Source of the DNA: Poriferisodalis sp965204125
GTDB lineage: Bacteria; Actinomycetota; Acidimicrobiia; Acidimicrobiales; Poriferisodalaceae
DNA: 64,000 nucleotides
Assembly: GCF_965204125.1 (NCBI RefSeq)
Contig: NZ_OZ241968.1
Span: 1,178,001 to 1,242,000, forward strand
Reading direction: 5' to 3'
Numbering within the stretch: the first letter of the stretch is position 1; every line of letters starts with the position of its first letter. A model generated the notes under the pieces. The model was not told the origin of the DNA and searched no databases. It saw nothing but the letters and a program-made list of their open reading frames with translations. This document shows positions 15,996-24,402 of the stretch, in pieces. Position numbers and translations under genes: made by a program.

Positions 15996-16801
15996 TGCCG
16001 CTGTCGGAACCGCTGCAGCTCGCCGCCAATGTCACGGGCAGCGGCGAGCCGGTCATCGTCATCCACGGATTCACCGGCAGTGCCGAAGCGATGGCACCGC
16101 TGGTGGAACGGCTCGACGGCTACCGGTGCATCGCCGTGGACCTGGTCGGCCACGGCCGCAGCCCTTCCCCCGCTGACCTCGCGCTGTACAGCATCGAGGC
16201 GATGGCAGCGTCGGTGGCCGGGCTCGCGGCGAGCGCAGGCGACGGGCCGTGCCACGTCGTCGGCTACTCGATGGGCGGTCGGGTGGCGCTGACGCTGGCC
16301 TCGGGGCATCGGGAGATCTGCAGGTCGCTGACGCTCATCAGCGCCACCGCCGGGATCGCGGATGCCTCCGAACGGGCACAGCGCCGCCGGGCCGACGAGG
16401 CACTCGCCGATCGGATCGGTGAACACGGCCTGGCCCGCTTCGCCGACGAGTGGATGAGCCTGCCGATGTGGGATCCGCTCCGGGCGAGTCTCGGCCCCGA
16501 GGCGTGGCAGGTGTCCATCGATCAGCGCCTGCGCTCCGATCCCACCGGGCTGGCGAACTCGCTGCATGCCGCCGGAACGGGCTCGATGACGCCGCTCTGG
16601 GATCGCTTGGGTGCCCTCGACGTGCCGACGCTGGTCATGTGCGGCGAGCTGGACGTCAAATTCGTCGCAATCGGCCACGAGATGAACGCCCTGCTGCCCG
16701 CCAGCGATCTGGTCGTGCTGGCCGGCGCGGGCCACGCCGCGCACCTCGAAGTGCCCGACGATTGCGCCACGGCGATCCGTCGGCACCTCGACGCGTACTG
16801 A
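15995..16801 (+). CDS. menH: MenH-type alpha/beta hydrolase (SHCHC synthase)
   Basis: A 268-residue alpha/beta hydrolase. VIVIHGFTGSAEAM carries the oxyanion HG motif, GYSMGGR holds the nucleophile Ser92, CGELDVKF the likely Asp region, and GAGHAAHLE the His. GYSMGGR with HGFTGS is typical of MenH, which eliminates pyruvate from the MenD product to give 2-succinyl-6-hydroxy-2,4-cyclohexadiene-1-carboxylate. Position inside the men operon, sharing one base with the menD stop, supports this over a generic esterase. Confidence 0.87.
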   Translation: MPLSEPLQLAANVTGSGEPVIVIHGFTGSAEAMAPLVERLDGYRCIAVDLVGHGRSPSPADLALYSIEAMAASVAGLAASAGDGPCHVVGYSMGGRVALTLASGHREICRSLTLISATAGIADASERAQRRRADEALADRIGEHGLARFADEWMSLPMWDPLRASLGPEAWQVSIDQRLRSDPTGLANSLHAAGTGSMTPLWDRLGALDVPTLVMCGELDVKFVAIGHEMNALLPASDLVVLAGAGHAAHLEVPDDCATAIRRHLDAY

Positions 16802-16807
16802 GAGCTG

Positions 16808-17200
16808 TCAATCCTGCGGAAGCGGGAACTCGAATGCGCCGGGCAACAGCTCGGCAACGGTGGTGCTCTCGTTCACGGCGCATTCGGGACCGCCGGCTTC
16901 GAGCAGCAGCTGGCGGCAGCGACCGCACGGAGCAAGCAGTTCGCCGCCTGCATCGGTGACGGTCACCGCAACCAGGCGGCCTCCCCCGCTTCGATGCAGA
17001 TCGCTGACCATGCCGCACTCGGCGCAGAGCGTGAGCCCGTACGAGGCGTTCTCGACGTTGCAGCCGGTGACGATCCGGCCGTCGTCGACAAGGCCTGCTG
17101 CGCCGACGTGGAAGTTGGAGTACGGCGCATAGGCCGTGCGGGACACCTCGTGCGCCCGAGCGCGCAGATCGGCCCAGGGGATTGCTGCATCCTCGCTCAT
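16808..17200 (-). CDS. cdd: Cytidine deaminase
   Basis: A 130-residue tetrameric-type cytidine deaminase converting (deoxy)cytidine to (deoxy)uridine. YAPYSNFHVGAA, CNVENASYGLTLCAEC and PCGRCRQLLLE hold the zinc Cys ligands and the catalytic Glu. GGGAGG lies 10 nt before ATG 17200 and only 1 nt before ATG 17209, so I used 17200. The gene lies within the men cluster on the opposite strand, convergent with menH. It may serve nucleoside salvage together with the BMP-type transporter 6 kb away; that link is inference. Confidence 0.93.
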   Translation of the reverse strand: MSEDAAIPWADLRARAHEVSRTAYAPYSNFHVGAAGLVDDGRIVTGCNVENASYGLTLCAECGMVSDLHRSGGGRLVAVTVTDAGGELLAPCGRCRQLLLEAGGPECAVNESTTVAELLPGAFEFPLPQD

Positions 17201-17268
17201 GCCGAACATGCCTCCCGCGTCGCCTGAGCGACGAGAGTACGGCCGATGAGGCCACCCCAGTGAGCCAA

Positions 17269-17274
17269 TAGCGT
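17269..17274 (+). promoter_or_regulatory. Probable -10 box of menC
   Basis: TAGCGT, 7 nt before GTG 17282, in the 81-bp divergent region between cdd and menC; leaderless spacing. Confidence 0.5.
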
Positions 17275-17281
17275 TCACCCC

Positions 17282-18322
17282 GTGCAGGTGACGCTGCGTG
17301 AATTCGAGCTGCCGCTGCTGCAGCCGCTGCTGACCGCTCATGGCCCGATCGCCGTGCGGCGGGGCATCGAGGTGCGCGTCGGCGACGACGCCTGCGTCGG
17401 CACGGGCGAGGCGGCGCCGCTGCCTGGCTTCGGCGTCGAGACCTACGACGAAGCGCTGGCGGCACTGGAACGCTGGGCCGAGAACCCCGACGGCGAACCG
17501 CCCCGCGAGCCGTGCGCTGCGGCCGCCGTGGAATCGGCACTCACCCAGCTCGACGCCGAGATCGAGGGCGTCACGCTGTCGACATTGCTGGCCGAGCACC
17601 CGCCCACGCAGCGCCGCATCGCCACCCACGCGTTGGTGTCCGATCTGGATCCCGAGGCTGCGGCCCAGCGCGCAGCGCACGCCGCAGCGGCAGGTCACCT
17701 GGCCGTGAAGCTCAAGGTTGCTGCCCACCACAACGCCAGCAGTGGCGGCAACGGCAGCGCAGCCGCGGCCATTGCCGCACAGTCGGTGCGGATCGCGCAC
17801 GTACGCCACTCGCTGCCCGCCGGCGTTGCACTGCGACTCGATGCGAACGGCGGCTGGGATCGTGCGACCGCGGTGAAGGTGCTGCGCCCCGTCGGCCACC
17901 TCGACATCGAGTTCATCGAGGAGCCCACACCTCAGGCCGCTGACTGGGCCCAGATCAGCCGCACGGTCGGGCTGCCGGTTGCTGCCGACGAGCACTTGCG
18001 TGATGCCGATGCGCTTGACCGGCTGATCGCGGTCGGTGCCATCGAAGTTGCGGTGCTCAAGCCGGCGGTGCTGGGTGGGCCGCACGCTGTTTTCGACTTG
18101 GCTCGGCGGGCGGCGATGCGTGGGGTTCGCTCGGTGGTTTCGTCGTTTATCTGCGGGCCTGCGGGGTTGCGCATCGCTCGGGAGACTGCTGTTGCTGTTG
18201 ATCCGCATGGGGTGCATGGGATTGGCACTGCGACTTTGTTTGCTGAGGCTTTGCCGGAGGATGTGACGCCTGCTGGTGGTTATCTGGCTGTGCCTACTGA
18301 GGCTTCTTCTGTCGCTGGTTGA
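17282..18322 (+). CDS. menC: o-Succinylbenzoate synthase
   Basis: A 346-residue enolase-superfamily enzyme dehydrating SHCHC to o-succinylbenzoate. It keeps the expected order: KLKV (catalytic Lys), LDANGGW, EFIEEPT and ADEH (metal-binding Asp/Glu), and the second Lys in VAVLKPAVLGG. The start is GTG with a TAGCGT box 7 nt upstream. Codon use changes sharply after about 18060: up to there C/G third positions dominate, then T-ending codons take over to the stop. The reading frame and protein motifs stay intact. menE is convergent, 13 bp away. Confidence 0.9.
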   Translation: MQVTLREFELPLLQPLLTAHGPIAVRRGIEVRVGDDACVGTGEAAPLPGFGVETYDEALAALERWAENPDGEPPREPCAAAAVESALTQLDAEIEGVTLSTLLAEHPPTQRRIATHALVSDLDPEAAAQRAAHAAAAGHLAVKLKVAAHHNASSGGNGSAAAAIAAQSVRIAHVRHSLPAGVALRLDANGGWDRATAVKVLRPVGHLDIEFIEEPTPQAADWAQISRTVGLPVAADEHLRDADALDRLIAVGAIEVAVLKPAVLGGPHAVFDLARRAAMRGVRSVVSSFICGPAGLRIARETAVAVDPHGVHGIGTATLFAEALPEDVTPAGGYLAVPTEASSVAG

Positions 18323-18335
18323 GCCTTCTTGGCTT

Positions 18336-19442
18336 TCATACTCGCCAGCGTTGAGTTTTTCCTAGGGGCGTCTGCGGCAACTCGTTGACGAGTTCGAGAT
18401 TGCGGGGGGCGCAGTAGGCGGGGAGTTCTTCTTTGACTGCTTCTCGTAGTGCTTCGAGGTTGGGGGGTTGGGTGGGGTTGGTGGGGACTATTACTGCTGT
18501 TACTGCTTGGCCCCATTCGGGGTCGGGGCGGCCGACGATTGCCACGTCAGCGATAGCCGGCAATTCCGTCAGAATTCGCTCAACGGCTACTGGCCAGACT
18601 TTTTCTGCTCCTGTGGTGATCATGTCGTCGACTCTTCCGAACACTGAGAGCTGGCCTTCTTCTGACAGGGCGCCGGCGTCTCCTGTGGGGAACCAGCCGT
18701 CTGCGGTTCGGGGGTCGGTTCCGTCGCGGTAGCAGCGCAGCAGCATCGGGCAGCGGAGCTGTACTTCGTTGTCGTGGATGCGCAGCTCCACGGCTTCTAG
18801 TGGCCAGCCTTCGTAGATCACACCGCTGAAGGTCTCGGTCATGCCGTAGGTGGCGACGGTGTTGGGGGGCCGTTGGGCGGGCATGGCGGAGCCGCCGAGC
18901 AGGATTGCCCGGAACGCTGCTGCGTCGATGCGCGCAAGCGCGGTGGGTACCAGCGAGGTGAGTGTTGTGCCTTGGCGGGCTGCTGTTTCGACTGCGGCTG
19001 CGTCGAAGCCTTCGTGGACCTCTAGGGGCGTGTCGGTGAGCAGCGCGCGGACTACTACTGCCAGGCCGCCGACGTGTGCGAGGGGGAGGCACGCCAGCCA
19101 GCGGTCGGTGCTGGGATCGACGCCTAGCGCGGAGCTGGTTGCCATGGCGTTTGCCTCGATGGCTGCGTGAGTGAGGACCGCGCCTTTCGGATCTCCGGTG
19201 CTGCCGCTGGTGGCCATGACGAGTGCGTCGTCGGCCTCGACGTCCCAGCCGCCTCGGCGGCGATGGCGGCCGGCGACGTCCACGACGACGCTGGCGCCCA
19301 TGCGCTCGATGAGCGACTCCTGCGCAGGGGCCGGCAGCCGCTGATCGACGGGCAGCACGGCGTCGCCGGTATCCCAGGCTCGCTGGAGCTCGGCTACGAA
19401 GCGGTCGCCACCGCCGAGCGCCAGCGCCACCAGTCGTCGCAC
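18336..19442 (-). CDS. menE: o-Succinylbenzoate-CoA ligase
   Basis: A 368-residue, short ANL-family ligase activating o-succinylbenzoate with CoA. It starts MRRLVALALGGGDRFVAELQRAWDTGDAVLPVDQRLP, shows the P-loop MATSGSTGDPKGAV, the MenE-typical LPLAHVGGL, YGMTETFSG, GRVDDMITTGAEKVWP, and the C-terminal Lys in TPLGKTQRW. Lacking part of the N-terminal domain is normal for this actinobacterial MenE type. I chose GTG 19442 because TAGTGT lies 7 nt upstream and homology seems to begin there; the longer frame to 19652 looks non-coding. Its 3' third uses A-ending codons (AAA, GAA, GCA, CTA), unlike its 5' part. Confidence 0.88.
   Translation of the reverse strand: MRRLVALALGGGDRFVAELQRAWDTGDAVLPVDQRLPAPAQESLIERMGASVVVDVAGRHRRRGGWDVEADDALVMATSGSTGDPKGAVLTHAAIEANAMATSSALGVDPSTDRWLACLPLAHVGGLAVVVRALLTDTPLEVHEGFDAAAVETAARQGTTLTSLVPTALARIDAAAFRAILLGGSAMPAQRPPNTVATYGMTETFSGVIYEGWPLEAVELRIHDNEVQLRCPMLLRCYRDGTDPRTADGWFPTGDAGALSEEGQLSVFGRVDDMITTGAEKVWPVAVERILTELPAIADVAIVGRPDPEWGQAVTAVIVPTNPTQPPNLEALREAVKEELPAYCAPRNLELVNELPQTPLGKTQRWRV
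18462..18486 (+). other. G-quadruplex-type motif inside the 3' end of menE
   Basis: The plus strand reads as runs of 6, 3, 4 and 4 G separated by TT, T and TTGGT, fitting the canonical four-tract pattern. It lies on the strand opposite to the menE coding strand, within a C-poor, T-rich stretch. Confidence 0.5.
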
Positions 19443-19449
19443 GGCGCGG

Positions 19450-19455
19450 ACACTA
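19450..19455 (-). promoter_or_regulatory. Probable -10 box of menE
   Basis: TAGTGT on the minus strand, 7 nt before GTG 19442; it supports the shorter menE start. Confidence 0.45.
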
Positions 19456-19593
19456 CCGATGCGGTCGCTCGCGCCCCCCGGAATTTGCGGCCGGGTCAGC
19501 GCGGCGGTGCGAGGGCATCCGCGGGGATCGTTCGCCCGACATCGATGAGATGTTGGCGGAGTTGTCGCACGTGGGCGCGAGACTGTCGGCTGC

Positions 19594-20730
19594 ATGGACA
19601 CGGCAGCCATCACGCCGACGCTGCGCTGGACGGGCGACAGCATCGAGATCATCGATCAGACGCGGCTGCCGGCCGAGCTGGTGCTGCTCGATGTGCGTGA
19701 TGTGGCCAGTGCCGTGGATGCCATCGAGCGGCTTGCCATCCGGGGTGCGCCGGCGCTCGGTGCGTTCGGGGCGCTTGCGCTGGTGGTCGGCCTCGACGAG
19801 GCGCAGCCCGGCTCGCTGGATGCGGCACGCGAGTTGCTGGAGCGGTTGCGGCACGAGATCGGCGACACCCGGCCGACCGCGGTCAACCTGCGGTGGGCAG
19901 TGGATCGCACGATCGATGCTGCGCTCGCCGCCCCAGAGCTCACCAACGCGAGCACCAACGTCGACAGCGGCAGCAACAGCGGCAGTGCCGGCAGCCTTGA
20001 CGAACTGCGGCGGCGGCTGCTGGATGAGGCCTTGGCCATCGGCGCCGAGGACGCGAAGGCATGCGCCGAGATCGGTCGGCTCGGGCGGGAGGTGCTCGCC
20101 GAGGCCACGGTGATCGCGACGCACTGCAACGCCGGGCGCCTGGCAACCGCGGGCATCGGAACAGCGCTGGCCGCGTTCTATGCGAAGGCTGCTGCCGGTG
20201 AGCCGGTGCGTGTGCTGGCGGCAGAGTCGCGCCCGCTCCTGCAGGGTGCCCGTCTCACAGCATGGGAGTTGGCGGACGCGGGCATCGACGTGTCGGTCGT
20301 GCCCGACGGTGCCATGGCGTCGCTGATCGCAGGAGGCGAGGTGGACGCCGTGATCGTGGGCGCGGACCGCATCGCTGCCAACGGCGACACTGCCAACAAG
20401 GTGGGCACGCTGGCCCACGCTCTGGCCGCCGCCGATGCGGGCATCGGTTTCTACGTTGCAGCGCCGACCACCACCGTCGACACGGCTGTGCCATCGGGCG
20501 ACCGCATCGTCATCGAGCAGCGGAGCCCCGATGAGGTTCATCACGCCGGCGGGCAGCGTCTGACGCCGGAAGATGCGAAAGCCGTGAACCCGGCATTCGA
20601 CGTGACTCCTGCGCGCCTGATCACGGCGATCATCACCGACGCAGGCGTGCTGCGACCGCCGTATGGCGAGTCCATTGCCCAAGCGTTGGCTGGGGCTGAA
20701 CCAGCCGGATCGGGGGCGGGCCGGTGCTGA
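19594..20730 (+). CDS. mtnA: S-methyl-5-thioribose-1-phosphate isomerase (MtnA family)
   Basis: A 378-residue eIF2B-like aldose-ketose isomerase. LRWTGDSIEIIDQTRLP, IRGAPALGAFGALAL, the catalytic Cys178 in THCNAG and Asp258 in GADRIAANGDTANKVGT are all present, as is the end motif PAFDVTPARLITAIITDAGV. It isomerises 5-methylthioribose-1-phosphate to the ribulose form; close relatives act on 5-deoxyribose-1-phosphate. A Ser/Asn-rich insertion at about 118-132 is unusual. It overlaps the next gene by GTGCTGA, so the aldolase/dehydrogenase is its likely metabolic partner. No mtnP, mtnB, mtnC or mtnD is in the window. Confidence 0.9.
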   Translation: MDTAAITPTLRWTGDSIEIIDQTRLPAELVLLDVRDVASAVDAIERLAIRGAPALGAFGALALVVGLDEAQPGSLDAARELLERLRHEIGDTRPTAVNLRWAVDRTIDAALAAPELTNASTNVDSGSNSGSAGSLDELRRRLLDEALAIGAEDAKACAEIGRLGREVLAEATVIATHCNAGRLATAGIGTALAAFYAKAAAGEPVRVLAAESRPLLQGARLTAWELADAGIDVSVVPDGAMASLIAGGEVDAVIVGADRIAANGDTANKVGTLAHALAAADAGIGFYVAAPTTTVDTAVPSGDRIVIEQRSPDEVHHAGGQRLTPEDAKAVNPAFDVTPARLITAIITDAGVLRPPYGESIAQALAGAEPAGSGAGRC

Positions 20731-22778
20731 ATCGCTGGGATGCCGACGAGGCGGCGCGCTGGGCCGAGTTGGGCGACCTCGGCGAGATCACCTACGGATC
20801 GCGCCTGGTGGGCGCCGATCCGGCGCTGGTGCTGCACGGCGGCGGCAACACGTCCATCAAGGGCCACAGCACCGATGCTTGGGGCGAGCCGGTCCCGACG
20901 CTGTGGGTGAAGGGCAGCGGCTGGGATCTCGCGACCATCGAACCGCCCGGCTTCGCGCCGCTGCGCTTGGAGCCCGTCCGGCGCTTGGCAGAGCTGGCGG
21001 AGCTGAGCGACACCGAGATGGTGAACCAGCTGCGGATCCACCTGCTCGATGCCAGCGCTCCGAACCCGTCGGTGGAAGCGATCCTGCATGGGCTGCTGCC
21101 CCACCGGGCGGTGCTGCACAGCCACGCGGATGCCGTGCTGGCACTCACCAACACGGCCGACGGCGACGCGCGGGTGCGCCGGCTGTGGGGCGACCGGGCC
21201 GTCGTGGTGCCCTACGTGATGCCCGGCTTCGATCTGGCCCGTCGCTGCGCGGACGAATGGCAGGCACAGGCCCACGACGGCACCGAGGCGATGGTGTTGC
21301 TGAACCACGGCATCTTCACCTTCGGCGAGACGGCGCGCCAGGCGTACGACTCGATGATCGATCGGATCAGCGAGGCCGAGCAGTGCCTTGCGGATGCGGG
21401 CGTGACGTCGTTCGGCGAGATCGACGCGAATGCAGCCGGGCGGCACCGCACGCGTCGCGTCAGCCCCGACGCAGTGGAGACGGTGGCCGAGCTGCGGGCC
21501 GCGGTCTCGGCCGCGGCCGGTGCGCCGGTGCTGCTGCGAGCCGTGCACGACGAGCGAGCCGACGCGTTCTGCGCCCGCGACGACCTGGCTTCGGTGGCAT
21601 GCCGCGGGCCGGCCACGCCCGATCACATCATTCGCACGAAGCAATTTCCCATGGTGGGCCGCGATGTCGCTGCTTTCGTCGAGAGCTACCGCTCGTACTT
21701 CGAGCGCAATGCCGACCGTCATGCCGAAGGCGAGCAGCTCACGATGCTGGACACGGCACCGCGTGTAATCCTCGACCCCGATCTCGGGCTGTGGACCGTT
21801 GGGCGACGCGCCGTCGACTGCGACATCGCGGCGGACATCTACCTGCACACGATCGACGTCATCAACGCCGCGGAGACTCTCGGGAGCTACGTGGCGCTCG
21901 GCGAAGCCGACCTGTTCGACGTGGAGTACTGGGAGCTGGAGCAGGCGAAGCTGGCGCGGGCCGGCGCACCGGCTGGCTTGGCCGGCCAGGTGGCGCTGGT
22001 GACGGGCGCTGCTTCAGGCATCGGTCGGGCCGCAGCCGCGGCGCTGGCCTCAGCAGGGGCGGCAGTGGTCGGCATCGACATCGACGCCGGTATCGCGCAC
22101 GATGATGACGGCCACAGCGGCCGGCCGTCATCGCTGCACGGTTCGGCATGGCTCGGCGTCGAGACAGATGTCACCGATGCCAGCGCGGTGACCGCAGCGG
22201 TGGCCGGCGCGGTCGAGCGGTTCGGGGGCATCGACATCGTGGTGGCGGCGGCCGGCATCTTCGGCCCGTCGGCGCCATTGGAAGAGCTCGTTGACGACTC
22301 CGGGCTGGGCACGGCATGGCAGCAGACGTTCGACATCAACGTGAGCGGCGCGGCGAACACCCTGGCCGCTGCTCACGGGGTGATGCGGCATTCCCCGACT
22401 GGGGGGCGGTCGGTCATCGTGGGTTCGAAGAACGTGCCTGCGCCCGGCCGCGGCGCTGCGGCCTACTCGGCCTCGAAAGCGGCACTCACCCAGCTCGCCC
22501 GGGTGGCGGCGCTCGAATGGGCGGCCGACGGCATCACCGTCAATGTCGTGCATCCCGATGGCGTGTTCGACACGGGGCTGTGGTCGGACGAGCTCATCGC
22601 CCAGCGTGCCGCCAGCTACAGGCTCACCTCCGAGCAGTACCGGCGGCGCAACCTGTTGGGCCGCGAGCTGGCATCAGCCGATGTGGGCGCGCTCATCGCC
22701 GAGATGTGCGGCCCCGCGTTCGCGCACACCACCGGCGCCCAGATTCCCCAGGACGGCGGCAGCGACCGAGTTGTCTAG
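20724..22778 (+). CDS. Bifunctional class II aldolase / short-chain dehydrogenase
   Basis: A 684-residue fusion. Residues 1-about 425 are a class II aldolase/adducin domain of the rhamnulose-1-phosphate aldolase type: GGGNTSIKG, VKGSGWDLATIE, the metal pair in VLHSHADAVL, and LLNHGIFTFG. Residues 430-680 are an SDR domain: VALVTGAASGIGRA (NAD-binding), NVSGAANTL, and the YSASK catalytic Tyr/Lys. Known fusions of this type split a ketose-1-phosphate into DHAP and lactaldehyde and convert the aldehyde. Here the gene starts inside the mtnA stop, so methylthioribulose- or deoxyribulose-1-phosphate is a likely substrate. It starts at GTG with a G-rich stretch upstream. Convergent with the ABC ATPase. 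Confidence 0.88.
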   Translation: MLNRWDADEAARWAELGDLGEITYGSRLVGADPALVLHGGGNTSIKGHSTDAWGEPVPTLWVKGSGWDLATIEPPGFAPLRLEPVRRLAELAELSDTEMVNQLRIHLLDASAPNPSVEAILHGLLPHRAVLHSHADAVLALTNTADGDARVRRLWGDRAVVVPYVMPGFDLARRCADEWQAQAHDGTEAMVLLNHGIFTFGETARQAYDSMIDRISEAEQCLADAGVTSFGEIDANAAGRHRTRRVSPDAVETVAELRAAVSAAAGAPVLLRAVHDERADAFCARDDLASVACRGPATPDHIIRTKQFPMVGRDVAAFVESYRSYFERNADRHAEGEQLTMLDTAPRVILDPDLGLWTVGRRAVDCDIAADIYLHTIDVINAAETLGSYVALGEADLFDVEYWELEQAKLARAGAPAGLAGQVALVTGAASGIGRAAAAALASAGAAVVGIDIDAGIAHDDDGHSGRPSSLHGSAWLGVETDVTDASAVTAAVAGAVERFGGIDIVVAAAGIFGPSAPLEELVDDSGLGTAWQQTFDINVSGAANTLAAAHGVMRHSPTGGRSVIVGSKNVPAPGRGAAAYSASKAALTQLARVAALEWAADGITVNVVHPDGVFDTGLWSDELIAQRAASYRLTSEQYRRRNLLGRELASADVGALIAEMCGPAFAHTTGAQIPQDGGSDRVV

Positions 22779-22782
22779 TCGT

Positions 22783-24402
22783 CTAGCTGCTGCTGGCTGC
22801 GCCGGCCATGAGCAGGCCGATCTCCTCGCGGGTGGCGGTGCGGGGATCGACTGTTGCCACGATGCGGCCCTCGTACATGACGGCAACCCGGTCGCTAAGG
22901 GCCAGCACCTCGTCGAGCTCGGCGGACACCAGCAGCACGGCCGTGCCCTCGTCGCGACGCTCGCGGATGCGGCGCCAGATGAACTCGATGGCACCGATGT
23001 CGATGCCGCGGGTGGGCTGGGCCGCAATGAGCAGGTCGATCTCGTCGGAGAACTCGCGGCCCACGATGAGCTTCTGCTTGTTGCCGCCCGACAGGCTGTC
23101 GGCCGGGGACTCCACATCGGGCGTCCGCACGTCGAACGTGGCCACGACGTCGCGGGCGTGGGAGTCGATGCGGTCGCGCCGCAGCATGCCGCCGGCTGCG
23201 AAGGGCCGCTTGAAGTAGCGGTTGAGGACAGAGTTGTCGGCCACGGAGTAGGAGCCGATGAGGCCGTGCTTGGCCCGGTCCTCGGGGATGTGCCCCACGC
23301 CGATCACCGTGACCTGGCGCGGCCGGGCACCCGACGCATCCCGGTCGCTGATCGACACGGTGCCGGCCGTGGCGTGGCGCAGGCCGGTGATGGCTTCCAC
23401 CAGCTCCCGCTGGCCGTTGCCCTCCACGCCAGCGACACCGACGATCTCGCCGGCGCGCACCGTGAGCGACAGCTCGTCGACGGCTCGCTGGCCGCGATCG
23501 TCATCGGTGCAGAGGCCAGCTATGTCGAGCACCACCGCCCGCTCGCCGACCTCGGCGACCGGAGCTTCGTCACTGGGGACCGCCGCCGTCGAGACCGCCG
23601 ATCCGACGCCGGTGGCACCTGACTCGAACCGGTCGCCGTGCAGATCCACCGCTCGGCCCACCATCAGCTCCGCCAGCGCTGCCTCGCTGGTCTGAGCTGG
23701 TGTGGTGGTGCCCACCACCTTGCCCTCGCGCAGCACGACGATGTCGTCGGCGGCTGCCATGACCTCGCGCAGCTTGTGGGTGATGAACACGATGCCCACG
23801 CCTTGGGCGGTCAGGCCACGCAGCACGTCGAGCAGGTGATCAGTCTCCTGCGGGGTGAGCACCGCTGTGGGCTCATCGGCGATCAGCACCTTCGCATCGC
23901 GGTACAGGGCCTTGAGGATCTCGACCCGCTGCTGTGCGCCGACCGGCAGGTCCTCCACTGCCGCGTCAGGGTCGACATGGAGCCCAAAGCGGTCAGCCAG
24001 GTCCATCACCCGGCGGCGCGCCTGGGCCACGTCGATCATGCCGAGCTTGCGCGGCTCGGCACCGAGCACGATGTTGCGCACGACGCTCATCGGCGGCACG
24101 AGCTGGAAGTGTTGGTGCACCATCCCCACGCCGCGAGCGATGGCGTCGTGCGGGCTCGACAGCTCCACGTTCTCGTCGGCGATCACGACCTGGCCCGCAT
24201 CGGGACGGTGCAGGCCGAAGAGCACGTTGACGAGCGTGCTCTTGCCCGCGCCGTTCTCGCCCAGCAGCGCCAGGATCCGCCCAGGCCGCAGCTCGACCGA
24301 GACGTCGTCGTTGGCCACCACCGGGCCGAAGCGCTTGGTGATCCCGTGGCCAGCCAGCAGCACCTCAGGCTCAGCCTGCGAAACAGCGGTCGCCGCCATC
24401 AT
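22783..24402 (-). CDS. Nucleoside-type ABC transporter, ATP-binding protein (two ATPase domains)
   Basis: A 539-residue duplicated ATPase of the sugar/nucleoside importer class. The first half has GENGAGKSTL, GMVHQHFQL, DLPVGAQQRVEILKAL and VLIADEPTAVLTP. The second has GVEGNGQRELVEAITG, GHIPEDRAKHGL, SLSGGNKQKLIVGRE and LLIAAQPTRGIDIG, the degenerate Walker A being normal for the second domain of RbsA/NupA-like proteins. The ATG overlaps the upstream permease stop (ATGATG/TGA). Last gene of the BMP transporter operon. Confidence 0.92.
   Translation of the reverse strand: MMAATAVSQAEPEVLLAGHGITKRFGPVVANDDVSVELRPGRILALLGENGAGKSTLVNVLFGLHRPDAGQVVIADENVELSSPHDAIARGVGMVHQHFQLVPPMSVVRNIVLGAEPRKLGMIDVAQARRRVMDLADRFGLHVDPDAAVEDLPVGAQQRVEILKALYRDAKVLIADEPTAVLTPQETDHLLDVLRGLTAQGVGIVFITHKLREVMAAADDIVVLREGKVVGTTTPAQTSEAALAELMVGRAVDLHGDRFESGATGVGSAVSTAAVPSDEAPVAEVGERAVVLDIAGLCTDDDRGQRAVDELSLTVRAGEIVGVAGVEGNGQRELVEAITGLRHATAGTVSISDRDASGARPRQVTVIGVGHIPEDRAKHGLIGSYSVADNSVLNRYFKRPFAAGGMLRRDRIDSHARDVVATFDVRTPDVESPADSLSGGNKQKLIVGREFSDEIDLLIAAQPTRGIDIGAIEFIWRRIRERRDEGTAVLLVSAELDEVLALSDRVAVMYEGRIVATVDPRTATREEIGLLMAGAASSS

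Noticed and set aside
17201..18217. Long extension of the cytidine deaminase frame
   Set aside because: It is antisense to menC, and the deaminase family is about 130 residues with a good ribosome binding site at 17200.
18336..19652. 438-residue version of MenE
   Set aside because: The first 70 residues lack family similarity and would cross the probable promoter TAGTGT; GTG 19442 fits better.
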